Shown piece after piece: positions 32,133 through 43,022 of a stretch of DNA of 64,000 nucleotides (its first letter is position 1; every line of letters starts with the position of its first letter). This stretch comes from Psococerastis gibbosa (Eukaryota > Arthropoda > Insecta > Psocodea > Psocidae). The notes under the pieces were generated by a model. The model had not been told where the DNA came from. It searched no databases and saw only the letters and a program-made list of their open reading frames with translations. A program made the translations under genes and the position numbers. Location of the stretch: NCBI GenBank assembly GCA_963971405.1, contig OZ020489.1, forward strand, positions 8,990,001 to 9,054,000. The letters are read 5' to 3'.

Positions 32133-32358
32133 TAAATAAATGAAATAAATAAATAAGGACTTCTTTTGTTCTGTTACTAAGCCAACCTAGCGGAGTTAGG
32201 GCTATAAAGCCCTCTCTTACACTCAACTAGAAAGGCCGGGACCGCCTGCTTTACATGCCCTCCGAAGCATTACCAGAAATGTAGGTAATGTGGGACTCGA
32301 ACCAACAACCTTTCGGGTGAAAGTCAGAGTCTGTACCACTACTCTACATGTCCTGACA
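32133..32358 (-). mobile_element. SINE-A, full-length copy
   Basis: (AAAT)n tail, GGACTTCTTTTGTTCTGTTA, CTAAGCCAACCTAGCGGAGT, CACTCAACTAGAAAGGCCGG, head with GGGACTCGAACCAAC, and end TACCACTACTCTACATGTCC. A second piece of the body (AGGCCCTCTCTTACACCTAA) follows at 32430-32480. Confidence 0.85.
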
Positions 32359-32480
32359 ATAGGATCACAGCCCTCCCCGAAATAAAATATAATATAATAA
32401 TAATAAGTCTTTATTGAAAAAATAATAATACGGATAAAGCGAGATTAGGGCCTAAGGCCCTCTCTTACACCTAACTGTAA

Positions 32481-32946
32481 GTACACCACCCTACTGTAAA
32501 ATTTGTATTGAACGCAACTGAGTTGGTGCACTAAACAGAAACCAATGAGTGCTTCCAATGATTAGACCGAAATTCTGCATTTCCATTTATAACTAAGAGG
32601 ATATATTCACTTACAGTACAGTAGAACACAATGCGCAGCATACCCGAGATATCCCCCGCCACCAGCCAGCCCCCACCCCCCATATAATTTCGAAACTGAG
32701 TTCCATGAATAACCCATTGGTTCTCGTGTGTTGCGGAACTGACTGTTTGTCTTTGCTCTCATGCATTTTCATTCAGATATGCTGTATAAAATGTCCATCC
32801 GCAGACATATCAACCCCAATAAAGTCTTTGATGACAAAAAACAGCGAAAAGCTATTTTTTTTTAACGATGGCTCCCAGCAGCACCGAAGGATATCATATT
32901 CTTCTGCATGGCGGCTGCCTTGAGATTCTTTCCGTAGCTGTATCGA
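32481..32946. other. No recognisable gene
   Basis: Unassigned. Frame 32705-32923 has no family motif. Confidence 0.35.
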
Positions 32947-33249
32947 CCAAGGCCGTAGCCAGAATTTTTTTTCGGTAGGGGACCATCTGACGTCACATGA
33001 GGTGGGGTAACATGAATATATTTCCGGACCCCCTGGACCCCCCCTCTGGCTACAGCCTTGGTACCGACGATGGCGCGGGAGTGACGCTTATGCTTGCTGA
33101 CGTCTTCAATCGTTTTTTGACGTTCTTTTAAATAAAATACTCAAAACAATTTTTGAGACAATTTTTAGAGCCCTTTTTTGGATTTTTTTTGTAAAACCCC
33201 TCAAAATTAAGTTAAGGACCCCTGGACCCCCCTCTGGCTACAGACTTGG
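32947..33249. mobile_element. CCAAGGCCGTAGCCAG-type MITE, with a duplicated end
   Basis: CCAAGGCCGTAGCCAG at the left is mirrored by CTCTGGCTACAGCCTTGG ending at 33061 and again by CTCTGGCTACAGACTTGG at about 33233-33249. Both right ends are preceded by GGACCCCCTGGACCCCC-type sequence. Either a 115-bp element plus a second half, or a 303-bp element with an internal copy of its end. The superfamily is uncertain (hAT-like ends). Confidence 0.55.
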
Positions 33250-33340
33250 CTTCCACAATCTATGCCAATGGCCCTCGATGACACTCGAGCTAACACCCCT
33301 TTCAATGTCAGTCAGTCAGTCAGTCAAGCAGTCACACTAA

Positions 33341-33485
33341 GGCGGGGTTTCGACATACGTCAACGGTCAATGAGAAATATGAAATTGACGTTTTAGCAGA
33401 CATTAAAGACACACTAAAAAAAATGTCTGCTACCACGTCAATTTCATATTTCTCATTGACCATTGACGTATGTGGAAACCCCGCC
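33341..33485. mobile_element. GGCG-type hairpin MITE, 145 bp
   Basis: TAA at 33338-33340 and 33486-33488. Near-perfect hairpin: GGCGGGGTTTCGACATACGT is mirrored by ACGTATGTGGAAACCCCGCC. Core TTAGCAGACATTAAAGACAC and AATGTCTGCTACCACGTC. Same family as 57140-57281. Confidence 0.9.
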
Positions 33486-34135
33486 TAAAACCAACCCACA
33501 CCTACACTAAAACTGTGGCATTTTTATCGTGACTAAAATGGTCCATAAATCTTGCCCTACAGCTCTACCCGGTGAATTCCCCCAAAATCACTCCTTACCC
33601 CCCCCCCTTCCCCTACCCATCGACATCAATACCGCGTCTTTTGACAAGGCGGGGAACCCCTCCCCCCCTCTGCCTACTCCTGTCAAAGTTTCATTGTCCA
33701 TCAAACTTTATCTATTTTAATATCTTTGCATTGCTAATTGACATGGGCAATGGTTGGCCAGGTGACGTTTCTATGCCAACGGCACACCCATGGAATCCAC
33801 CTTCCTCACCAAGCCACCCGCAACCAACCCCCCCCCCCCCCCCGCTAGATCCAGACATTCCCCTCCCCCCTCTAACTATGTCCCGAGCCACACAATTATT
33901 AAATATTACCGTACTGTGCTAACGTCTGTATTGATTGTGTCTATAAAGGGTGCATTAATAATAATTATAATGATTTAATATTAATAATAATCAATGGGGT
34001 CGTTGGCATTGGACAAGGGACCTAATGACCTATGGGCCACTATAAGGCTTGGGTCCGTACAAAGACCTTAAAAAAAAAAACTGTAAGGGTGTAAACTGTA
34101 CCTGCAAAAATATAAATAAATAAATATAAATAATA
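33486..34135. other. No recognisable gene
   Basis: C-runs at 33598-33608 and 33829-33843 give proline-rich open frames (33529-33978) that are composition artefacts. A block of the ~410-bp repeat (GGACAAGGGACCTAATGACC) lies at 34008-34070. Confidence 0.4.
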
Positions 34136-34535
34136 AGAACCGGTCCGAGTTTACTCGAACATGCTTTCCAATTTATCAATTAGTAGATGGAGAGAATGAG
34201 TAATTTCATTGTAAATAATTTTCCTATGTTCAGATTTCGGATATATCGGGGGGGGGGGGGGGGGGGGGGAGTTGTCCACCTGGCGTCACTAGAGGTGAGG
34301 TAATATAGATAGGTCAGACCAACACATTACCACACAAAAATAATGGCAGGGCACGCAATGATTTGGAGCGTGAATTTTCTATCATTTTTTCAACAAAATA
34401 CTTTTTTGCACAAAACCAAATAGTTTTTTATGAAAGCAACCTGTCCGGTTTCGTTACTCAATTTAACACCTAAAACATGCCTGAAGGTAGAAATCATTGA
34501 TAGAAAGGTTTCGAAGAAAAATTATTATAAAATGG
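34136..34535 (+). repeat. GTCCGAG repeat, left half
   Basis: AAGAACCGGTCCGAGTTTAC, then a G-run at about 34250-34270, GTCCACCTGGCGTCACTAGA, CAACCTGTCCGGTTTCGTTA and GCCTGAAGGTAGAAATCATT. Similarity stops after TTTCGAAGAAAAATTATTA. The right half is absent. Confidence 0.85.
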
Positions 34536-34672
34536 AAAACAATAAAAATTGGATATCAACAGACGGTAAAACGTACACTCATAAACAGCTGTGGTCCATT
34601 TGGCGATTAGGTATTCTAAAAGTCGGTCCAGTAGTTCATACACATCATCAAACCTTGATGTCTCCCTCAAGA

Positions 34673-34966
34673 CAGTGGCGGACACAGAGGGAGGGGGGGG
34701 GGGGGGTCAGGATCCCTTCCAAAATTTTAAAAAAGGTGGCAAAATGACAACTTAATTCATTTAAAAAAAATGAAAAATGGAAAATGTAATATATAATACT
34801 TCTTTAAATGGTTTCGTTTCGTTCTGTACGTACCAACCAGAATTGTTCGGAAAAACTGAATGAGTTACTTAAATCAAATACCGTATTGTTTTTATTCTCA
34901 GTGTACAGCTGAGGCGAAATTTTGAGGGACGGCACTCCCCAAAACAAAAAGCTGCGTCCGCCACTG
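34673..34966. mobile_element. hAT-like MITE, 294 bp
   Basis: Terminal inverted repeats CAGTGGCGGACACAG and CTGCGTCCGCCACTG. Flanks CCTCAAGA (34665-34672) and TCTCAAAA (34967-34974) agree at 6 of 8 positions, as expected for an aged 8-bp hAT duplication. A G-run of about 14 sits near the left end. CAGTGGCGG ends are common in hAT non-autonomous elements (family knowledge). Confidence 0.75.
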
Positions 34967-34974
34967 TCTCAAAA

Positions 34975-36306
34975 CCACTTTTACGGACTCAAGGAACCTT
35001 AAGGGTTAATTAATTAATTATTTCCCATGGGAAACACAAAATATATTAATATATTTCGTATTTGAATTAAAGTAGGCCGTGGCAGGACAGCCCAATACAG
35101 GTTACTGATACTGGATAGTATAATCTATCCCGGGGGCAACACTGATCTATTTGAGTTGTTATGGTCTGCAAATTTCCCGACAGCCGGGTCTCTTCTTGCC
35201 GATCAAGAAGTACCCATTATGGGGGGGGGGGGTACCCATTTATCGAAATGCAGAAAACATATCGCTATACTTCGGAAGAAAAAAGACACAACTAAAAAAT
35301 TGTTAATTTTGACTTAATAGCGTTTAATGTTTTTTTTTCTAATCTGTATTTTGCTAGAAAAACGGCGTTAATGGGCCGTAGTATGCATATTTTCTGCGTG
35401 AGGGCAGTTTGTATTTGGCGGAACTGTCAGATAATTCATTATCATTTTAAAAAGTTTAACTTCAATTTCTGTAAATTGACAGATTTAGAGTTGTGTCCTT
35501 TTCCTTCGAGAGTAGCGATATATTGCAGAGTAACATATAATGCAGAGGAACCTACTGTATAATGCAGAGGAATACAACTATTGTGTATTGATTGGTTTAT
35601 ATATTCAATACACGTTTCATTCATTTAGTTATTCATTCATTCAGTTATTCATTCATTCTTCTGATTTCGCACACCTATAAGGTTTTTCTACTCCGACTGT
35701 CCCTTAACCACTTACATGTATTTTGTATGTATATAAGTTAAAATTTCCTTTTCCTGAGCATTTATGTCCACATCACCATATGCTACAAAGCCTAAACCAT
35801 GTCCAAAAAAACGGAATGTTTACACTTGACATCAAAGGAAACTGTCGGAGGTTTTCGAAATTCCAATTATATATACCACGTAAAGCTGAGCGCAATTTTA
35901 TACATTCGTATATCACCGGGTTTTAGGTACATTGCATTGGAAAAATTCCTTTGAACCCTATTGGGGTGAGTGAAATCGTTTGGTGAGTGACCTGTGAATT
36001 TAATTTAAGGATTGAAAGGGGACATATTACATGTTGAATCTTTCTGATATATCGTAGCTACAGGCTACTCGAATGCAGCACCCCAAATGTAGAAAGAGAG
36101 AGGCTGAAACAGATTGTTCCCGATAAAAACCTCGAAATCATCCTCAAGACAAAGGACCTATGGAGCTAGGAGCCTAGCAAGAAGAGCATTCGACAGACAT
36201 CGGGCCATCGGGATCACTTGAACCTGGACGCCTGCTTCAAGAAGTAAGAAGTAAGTAAGAAGTAAGTACAGGCTACATTGAAAAGTATCAGTAGCGCTGT
36301 GTTCCT
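34975..36306. other. No recognisable gene
   Basis: Unassigned. A 50-codon reverse frame at 35073-35222 (LLDRQEETRLSGNLQTI) is of unknown origin. A G-run lies at 35220-35231, and a (TTCATTCAGTTA)-type short tandem near 35620-35655. Confidence 0.35.
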
Positions 36307-36380
36307 TAAAATTGTATAAAGAATGAGACAATAAAATTTTATTGTGGATCAGTTGCGTCTCATTCTTTCTACAATTTTAA
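36307..36380. repeat. Small hairpin, 74 bp
   Basis: TTAAAATTGTATAAAGAATG AGAC is mirrored by GTCTCATTCTTTCTACAATT TTAA around an AT-rich loop. Arms of about 24 bp with one or two mismatches. Confidence 0.7.
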
Positions 36381-36730
36381 GTATGATGAAGTTCCACGAA
36401 GTCACTTTGGAGAATCTCACTATGACGCTGTGTTCCAATGCACGGAGGTGGCGCGCAGGGTTCCTTACCGAGACTTTTCAAGCGGCCGTGGGAGGTAAAC
36501 TTAATATCTTTTTTTTTAAATAATCATAACGCAACGCCCTTTGGGGCTTACGCGTTGTATGTTTATGTGTTGCAATGCTGTAATTTTTAATGGGGTTGGT
36601 GTAGTGTGCACTATTGTTTTTTTTTTTTAAGCGCGCTGGGCAACTCGTTGCCCAGGTACCGTCTACAACAGTTTGCCCTTGTCTATTTGTTCGATTTTTT
36701 ATTTTATGGATTAAGGGTTTTCACAGATTT
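36381..36730. other. No recognisable feature
   Basis: Unassigned sequence; I see no gene or repeat signature. Confidence 0.3.
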
Positions 36731-36973
36731 TTATATATAGTGGACTGGAACAGAAACGGGAGCGTGTGTTGGCGTAGCTGCATCAGTGAGAATATCGGTC
36801 ATAGAGGAGTTATTAGGGAAGGTGCGGTAGCAAGCATACGTAGGACAGACAAGGAGCAGGTGTTGTACATCAAGTAGTACCTGACAGGTTGGACACATGG
36901 GGGCTGGGGAACCCGTCATCAAGTGCCCATGGGTCAGCATCGTCTGCCCTATAAGCAGTCGTGTTATTAACAA
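36731..36973 (-). pseudogene. LINE C-terminal remnant with CPTC...H...CPTY motif
   Basis: An open frame of 80 codons reads LITRLLIGQTMLTHGHLMTG, then PMCPTCQVLLDVQHLLLVCP, then TY. The pattern TRLRIGHT.LTHG.L...P..C..C....HLL..CP.Y is the segment after RNase H in Jockey/I-type LINEs (family knowledge). RNase H itself is missing, so it is a 5'-truncated copy. The last ~30 residues are not conserved-looking. Confidence 0.65.
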
Positions 36974-37118
36974 TTATTAATATCTGTTGAATGTAATTAC
37001 AAACGACCGACGAGGCTGAATGTTAAATAATTAGAGAGCGAGAGATTAATTAAAGAGATAACCCAATCCTCGGATAATGTTACTCAGATTGCGGAAAATC
37101 GACTGCTAACCATTTATT
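36974..37118. other. No recognisable feature
   Basis: Short AT-rich spacer before the next repeat copy. Confidence 0.3.
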
Positions 37119-37958
37119 GCTTTCCAATTTATACGTAGTATAAGGAAAGCTTTGTGACGGTCGAAATTTTCTATTCCGAGATTTCAACGGATTTACCCGT
37201 TTTGGGGTCCCAGGAACACAAAAGAGTGTTTTTTACGAAATGTCTGTCTGTCGGTCTGTCCGTCGATTTCCGGGCAAACTACTCGGTGGATTTGAGTGAA
37301 ATTTGGCATGTAGGTTCACAAAAGTCATACCTCGGGACCATTTTTTTTATTTTGGACTCACTCAATTTGGGGGGTTTTATTGTCAAAAAACTCCAAAAAA
37401 AACGTCTAAAAAAATTATTTCTCAAAAACGGCTCCAACGATTTCTTTTAAATTCACATATATTCTATTCGTTCTTAATGTTGATAAAATGCGGGGGGTCG
37501 CTTACCCCTTGATAGTTTGCTTCTGGGGGTAAAAAAATAAAAATAACTTAATTTTAATGAAAAATGACTAAAAAATAATATTTCTGCGAAACTTTTCTAT
37601 CGATGATTGCTACCTTCAGGCATGTTTTAGGTGTTAAGTTGAGTAACGAAACCGGACAGTTTGCTTTCCCAAAAACCTATTTGCTTTTGCGCAAAAACTT
37701 TTTTTTTGAAAAAATGATAGAAACTTCACGCTGAAATGCATTGTCTGCCCTGCCATTATTACTGTGTTGTAATGTGTTTTAAATATATTGAGGCTACCTC
37801 ACCTCTAGTGACGTCAGGTGGACACCCCCCCCCCCCCCCCGAGATATTCGAAATTTAACCATAGGAAAATTATTTATCATGAAATTATTCATTTTCTCTC
37901 CCTACTAATTGATAAATTGGAAAGCATGTTCGAGTAAACTCGGACCGGTTCTTTCAAA
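37119..37958 (-). repeat. GTCCGAG repeat, complete reverse copy
   Basis: All landmarks are present in reverse order, from TGCTTTCCAATTTATACGTA through GTCTGTC repeats, CTTGATAGTTTGCTTCTGGG and a C-run at 37826-37840 to CTCGGACCGGTTCTTTC. The 98- and 69-codon frames are repeat-borne. Confidence 0.88.
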
Positions 37959-38568
37959 CAAGGATAATATTTCTATGAGGGTTTTCCGATGGTCGGGATT
38001 ATTCCGACATTTCAAAACTGAAAATGTCCAGGCAAAAATCAAAAATTAAAAAATCATCAGCGGTCAAACTTCAAATAAGCCCCTAAAAAGCCCTTCAAAT
38101 AAATAAAAAGTCAGCAGATTTAAGTTAGGGGTAACGAAAGTCTATCAAAGACGGTATCATCTTAGTTTTAAAAGAAAAGAAAAGTACTTAAATTGATAAC
38201 TGGTAGAGATTTCCGAAGTGATCCAAAGGCGGTTTTATGGTGAAGGGGGAAATCGAAATAAAAATAAAAACAGAAAGGAAGTGGTTTTATTGCGATGTAG
38301 ATACGAAAAATGATGGCAATTGGCTGTATTTAAAAACCAGCTTTCTGGTTGGCTGAGAAGGGGTGGGGGAGCGGTTATTAGGTTACTGTCGTAGCAGCCC
38401 CGTTTTTCATTACAGCAGTAACCTAATCAGATATTTCAATAAAATTCTTCTGCTTCCTGTACCTTATTCGTTCGCCCACCTCCCCCTCCGCCCAACTTGA
38501 GAGTCACACTTTATTCGAATGAATTCAAAATTGTTACTGCCTATAGATTTATTATTATTATAATTGTA
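37959..38568. other. No recognisable gene
   Basis: Unassigned AT-rich sequence. Confidence 0.35.
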
Positions 38569-39083
38569 GTGGATACACCATAGAAATATATTAACTGGAG
38601 CGGCGGGAGCCGTAATATGCCTTATGGGGCACCCGTTAATCATAAGCCAACTATCAGAGATAAGTACCAACGTAAAAAATATAAAAGTCTTACACATTGC
38701 AGTATAGCGGAACGGATACCTGGACCCCGTCAAAAACTCCGTACTTAGCTTATGCAGGCTACACTAGCAGCCATATTGATAACGGTCCACAGCCACGGGA
38801 TGGGATACACTTATCGCTGGGCTGTAGACCGTTTTCAGTATGGCGGTTAGTGGGCACAAGATAAGTACGCAATTTCACTGGGTGTAGGGCCTGCACTAGC
38901 TAAGTACAGAGTTTTGACCGGGTCCAGGTAACCGTTCAGCTATGCTGCAATGTTTAAGACTTGGATATTTTTTACATTGGTACTTATCTCTGATAGTTGG
39001 CATATAGTTAACGGGAGCCCCATAAGGAATATTATACTGTAGCTCTTGCCATTCCAGTTAATATATTTCTATGGATACACCAC
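38569..39083. repeat. 515-bp fold-back element
   Basis: Two arms of about 245 bp separated by a short loop near 38812-38830 (GGGATGGGATAC region). Left-arm blocks ATAGAAATATATTAACTGGA, CCAACTATCAGAGATAAGTA, ACATTGCAGTATAGCGGAAC and AGCCATATTGATAACGGTCC are mirrored by TCCAGTTAATATATTTCTAT, TACTTATCTCTGATAGTTGG, GTTCAGCTATGCTGCAATGT and the GACCGTTTTCAGTATGGCGG block. Mismatches and small indels are spread along both arms. Transcribed, it would form a long imperfect double-stranded RNA. Confidence 0.88.
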
Positions 39084-39375
39084 GGTTAAAATGGTTTTTA
39101 GTCCGGGACAAAAATTAAATAGCGGAATATAACGAGACTAAAATTTAATATTCAAGCAAAGCACAACAAATAGAAACGATTATTAAAAGGCACTGACTGT
39201 GAGAATTGAACGTAAAGTTTCATCGAATTACACTGACTGCCTGCAGACCATCTCTGCGTGTTTATAAAGACCCGTAGAAATAGGCCTATCTAGAAGCAAC
39301 TGGAAATTGCGGGAACGATCTTATCTTTACTCCTCCAGTCCATAAGTTAAACATAGGCGGGTACAAATACATATT

Positions 39376-39577
39376 GACTTTTTTGTTCTATTACTAAGCC
39401 AACCTAGCGGAGTTAGGGCTATTCTTACACTCTCTTACACTCAACTAGGAAGGCCCGGGACCGCCTGCTTTACATGCCCTCCGAAGCATGGCCAGAAAAT
39501 GTAGCAAGTGTTGGATACGAACCAACAATCTTTCTGGTGAAAGGCGGAGTCTGTTCTACTACTCTACATGTCCTGAC
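39376..39577 (-). mobile_element. SINE-A copy
   Basis: CTAAGCCAACCTAGCGGAGT, CACTCAACTAGGAAGGCCCG, CGAAGCATGGCCAGAAAATG, then a changed head (GTTGGATACGAACCAAC) and TACTACTCTACATGTCC. The AAAT tail is lost. Confidence 0.8.
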
Positions 39578-39583
39578 ATAAAC

Positions 39584-39823
39584 AGACGAATACTACGCAT
39601 ATCCGGGAGAGATCGTGAAACTAATGCTGCGGTCCTGAGGTGAATAGATGCAGAAGTCAAGTTACTTTTGACGGTTAAGAAACGGAAACTCCGGTCATGT
39701 ATGAAGAATGAAAAGTTTCTACATGTAATAATCTATGGGAAAATAGAAGTACAGAGGGCTACCGGCAGAAGAATAACATCCTGGCTGAAAAACCTGAGGC
39801 GGAGACTCTCTCCGGTCCTGTAA
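39584..39823 (+). pseudogene. LINE C-terminal remnant (RTE/L2-like)
   Basis: A continuous 80-codon frame with one internal TGA reads RRILRISGRDRETNAAVLR, then KKRKLRSCMKNEKFLHVIIY, then GKIEVQRATGRRITSWLKNL. It follows the family pattern RRMLRI.W.DR.TNEEVL...K.RKL...GH..RN.KY.LL.LI..GKI.G.R..GR...SWLKNLR (family knowledge), with the GH segment deleted. It lies immediately downstream of a SINE-A head. Dead by stop and truncation. Confidence 0.7.
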
Positions 39824-40615
39824 TGGTGATGACAATAGATCCCCCCCCCCCCCCCCGTATAAATTCTATCCTTCTTTTTTTCACTCTTCCTCTCTTTTTT
39901 TCCTCCATTTAATTTTAATTTTAATTCATCTATAATACAATGTTTTAGCTTTTAAGGTTAGCATGAAAACAAGACTTTATAGCCGTATTGTTCGCCTTTT
40001 GTTTATTTGCAATAAAGTAGTTTTTTCATTTTCATTTCATTTCAGTGGTTTGGCACGACTTCCATGATCCAAGATACAAATTGCCATAATGATCGCATTT
40101 AAAGAAGCAGAAGAAGAAGGGCACGCTAAGTACGTCTTCGATGTCAGCCCACACCGGCTATAGGCGATAATTGACAAGCTGAGACAAACTTACCATTTGT
40201 GCAATGTAACAGGCGTACGCAAGACTTCACCAAGTTTGTACGACTCTACCATCTTTTATACTGCATACAGGTACGCAGTATAGCATTCCTGTCTTATGCA
40301 GCGTTGATTTGATTCTGAATTCTGAAGCCTTGTTAATGCATGGAGGAGGAAGCTCTCAGGAATTTAATAACCCGGAGCTATACGACTGCCCGTTCAATTA
40401 GATTCGCAAGCATTATTCAGTTACTTAGTGGGGCGACAGAATAGGTTATTCGAATATATTCATTAAATGGTTTTATTTTTAAAAGAATGGTGCGGACTTA
40501 TAACCACACGATAAAAGCGAAACTTCATCAATAAAATTCACATTTTCTTAAATTAGAGTCCAATAAATAGCTATACGTCTACATTGAGAAATAATCCACC
40601 TCAAATAGACATAAG
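39824..40615. other. No recognisable gene
   Basis: C-run at 39840-39856. 40145-40215 carries the ACACCGGCTATAGGCGATAA block of the ~410-bp dispersed repeat. 40405-40480 resembles a decayed SINE-B (TTACTTAGTGGGGCGACAG). Confidence 0.4.
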
Positions 40616-40857
40616 GGGTCTTCACAGTGTTTGTGTTTTCGCGTTAAATGTATTATCCAAGTTAACACACAATCGTGAGTGGACCTCGGGAGTGAGTTAT
40701 CAAGCTATATCGAAAATATTTAACAGAGTAAACAATAGGGGTCTTCACAGTGTTCGTGTTATCGAGTTAGATGAGCTATTCAAGTTAACACACAATCGTG
40801 AGTGGACCTCGGGAGTGAGTTATCATGCTATATCCCATATCGACAGAGTAAACAACG
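40616..40857 (+). repeat. Tandem pair of ~123-bp units
   Basis: Two successive units share GGGTCTTCACAGTGTT, CAAGTTAACACACAATCGTG, AGTGGACCTCGGGAGTGAGT and CAGAGTAAACAA. Identity drops between the blocks. Part of the unit appears in reverse at 49133-49188 and 51931-51986. The 110-codon frame across both units is periodic, with EWTSGVSYHAIS repeated, and is not considered a gene. Confidence 0.8.
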
Positions 40858-41095
40858 TGGTAGTAGTCGGACGTTCGTGGCACGGGTTTAAAGAAAGTGG
40901 CAGAACTCTATTCTAGTGCCACATTTGTTTATATTTCTTGTTCATTTTGGTTATTATAATTTTAAGTATTTACGGTAATTGCTTGTGATAATAGATTTTA
41001 CAAATACATTTAAATACTAAGAAGATTTAAACGCCTGTTTCAAATCAATCGACAAAAACAAATATGGCGGCGGTCAAACATGAGCTATAGCATTG
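40858..41095 (+). repeat. Duplicated single-copy-like block X
   Basis: GTAGTAGTCGGACGTTCGTG, CAGAACTCTATTCTAGTGCC and AAATATGGCGGCGGTCAAAC recur at 49192-49430 and, in the tandem copy, at 51990-52228. Content unknown; no coding frame. Confidence 0.75.
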
Positions 41096-41426
41096 AATAT
41101 ATAAAACTATAGAAAGGCCCCTGCATTTACGATTCCATTCTATAGAAACGCGAACTAAGATGATACTTGGCAGCGAACTGTTGCTCAACGCAAGCACCAC
41201 CCGCGGAGCTTCATACCTGGGTCCAGCTAGGGGTTGCAAGTCACATTGTACACTTCCTTATCCCTGTTTCAGAGCAGGGCCAGGTACAGCATTTACTCAT
41301 TTAGAAAGCACTGAGCAGAACACGGGCCTCGTTCATTTATACTTAAATGTTTCAAGATAATTATAAGTAATTATAAGTAAATAATACGTGCATTACTGTG
41401 TGTGTTTTTTTCTTTACATCTCTAAG

Positions 41427-42183
41427 AACCGGTCCGAGTTTATTCGAACATGCTCTCCAATTTATCAAAATTAGCAGATAGAGAAAATGAATAATTTCAT
41501 GGTAAATAATTTTCCTATAGTTACATTTCCAATATATGGGGGGGGGGGGGGGGTTGTAGCACCTGATGTCACTGGAGATGAGTTATATTCTAGACAGGTC
41601 AGACCAACACAATACCACACAGCAATAATGGCAGGGCACGCAATGCATTTAAGCGTAAATTTTCAATCATTTTTTTCAAAAAACAAAATTTTTGCTCAAA
41701 ACCAAATGGTTTTTTGGGAAAGCAACCTGTCCGGTTTCGTTAATAAATTATTGAGTTATTTTTATTTTTTTACCCCAGAAGCAAACTATCAAGGGGCAAG
41801 CAACCCCCTGCATTTTGTTAACATTAATAACGACTACAAGATATGTGAATTTAAAAGAAATCGTTGGAGCCGTTTTGGCGAAATCATTTTTTAGACGTTT
41901 CTTCAGAGTTTTTTGAGAATGAAACCCCCCAAATTGTGTTAGCCCGAAATAAAAAAAAACCATCTCGAGGTATGATTTGTGTGAACCTACATGCAAAATT
42001 TCTTCAAAATCGGCCGAATAGTTTGCCCGGAAATCGATGAACAGACAGACAGACAGAGCGACAGACAGACATTTCGTAAAAACCACTTTTTTGGGTTCCT
42101 GGGACCTCAAAACGTGTAAATCCGTTGAAATCTTGGAATCAAAAATTTCAACCATCACAAAGCTTTCCTTAGACTACGTATAA
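41427..42183 (+). repeat. GTCCGAG repeat with internal deletion
   Basis: AAGAACCGGTCCGAGTTTAT, G-run at 41538-41554, CAACCTGTCCGGTTTCGTTA, then a jump (the CTCAATTTAACACC to AAATT region is missing) to TTGAGTTATTTTTATTTTTT. It continues to GACTACGTATAAAT, and the last ~13 bp of the right end are cut. Confidence 0.85.
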
Positions 42184-42885
42184 ATATCACACCTCGGGAC
42201 GATTTTTTTTATTTCGGGCCAACTCAATTTGGGGGGGTTTTATTCTCAAAAAACTCCAAAAAAAAACGTCTAAAAAAATTATCTCTCAAAAACGGCTCCA
42301 ACGATTTCTTTTAAGTTCACATATATTGCAGCCCTTATTAATGTTAATAAAATGTGGGGGGTCGCTTGCCCCTTGATTGTTTGCTTCGGGGGGTAAAAAA
42401 ATAAAAATATCTAAATTTTAATGAAAAATGACTAAAAAAAAAAAAAATCTGCTAAACCTTTCTATCGATGATTTCTACCTTCAGGCATGTTTTAGGTGTT
42501 AAAAAGAGTAAAGAAAATCGGAAAGGTTGCTTTCCCAAAAAAGTATTTTTTTTTGGGCAAAAAAAGGTTTTTTTTCAAAAAATGATAGAAAATTCTCGGT
42601 CAACTGCATTGCGTGCCCTGCCATTATTCCTGTGGGGTAATGTGTTGTCTGACCGGTCTAGATAGAATATGCAATGCCATCGGTTAATTCAGTGCTTTGG
42701 AATAGGTGGTATCCTAGTCGATTGCCAGAGGGGGTCCTTGGGTTCCGGACCCCCACCACCTTCCCAAATGGTTACAGCGTAAACTAGATAGAATGGAGTT
42801 TTACAGATTTCTAAATTTATTGAGGTTACCTCACCTCCAGTGACGTCAGGTGAACCCCCCCCCCCCCGAGATATGCGAAATTATT
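42184..42885 (-). repeat. GTCCGAG repeat, inverted and fused to the preceding copy
   Basis: Begins abruptly at ATCACACCTCGGGACGATTT (an internal point of the repeat in reverse) and runs to the C-run at 42856-42866 and GAGATATGCGAAATTATT. It carries an extra block at 42668-42800 (CAGAGGGGGTCCTTGGGTTC) that other families lack. With the previous copy it makes a large inverted structure, which is repeated at 44912-46620. Confidence 0.8.
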
Positions 42886-42888
42886 ATA

Positions 42889-42940
42889 TTATATTATATA
42901 TATATATATATATTATATATTATATTATATATTATATTAT
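42889..42940. repeat. AT dinucleotide-rich microsatellite
   Basis: TATTATATTATATATATATA-type run. It replaces sequence present in the sister copy at 46515-46800. Confidence 0.85.
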
Positions 42941-43022
42941 AGCCCTAACTATACTAACTTATAGCCCTAACCCTCCGCTAGGTTGGTTTAGTCATAGAAA
43001 CATCAACAAAAGTCATTATTTA
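42941..43022 (+). mobile_element. SINE-A 3' end fragment
   Basis: TATAGCCCTAACCCTCCGCT AGG, TTGGTTTAGTCATAGAAACA and AAAAGTCATTATTTATTG. The corresponding longer copy is 46735-46866. Confidence 0.7.

Noticed and set aside
33529-33978. Proline-rich open frames
   Set aside because: Caused by C homopolymers; three frames and short length, no motif.
35073-35222. 50-codon reverse frame (LLDRQEETRLSGNLQTI)
   Set aside because: Short, no recognised family, no splice signals seen. Left unassigned.
40584-40916. 110-codon open frame
   Set aside because: It spans two tandem ~123-bp units and repeats its own peptide, a consequence of the DNA repeat.
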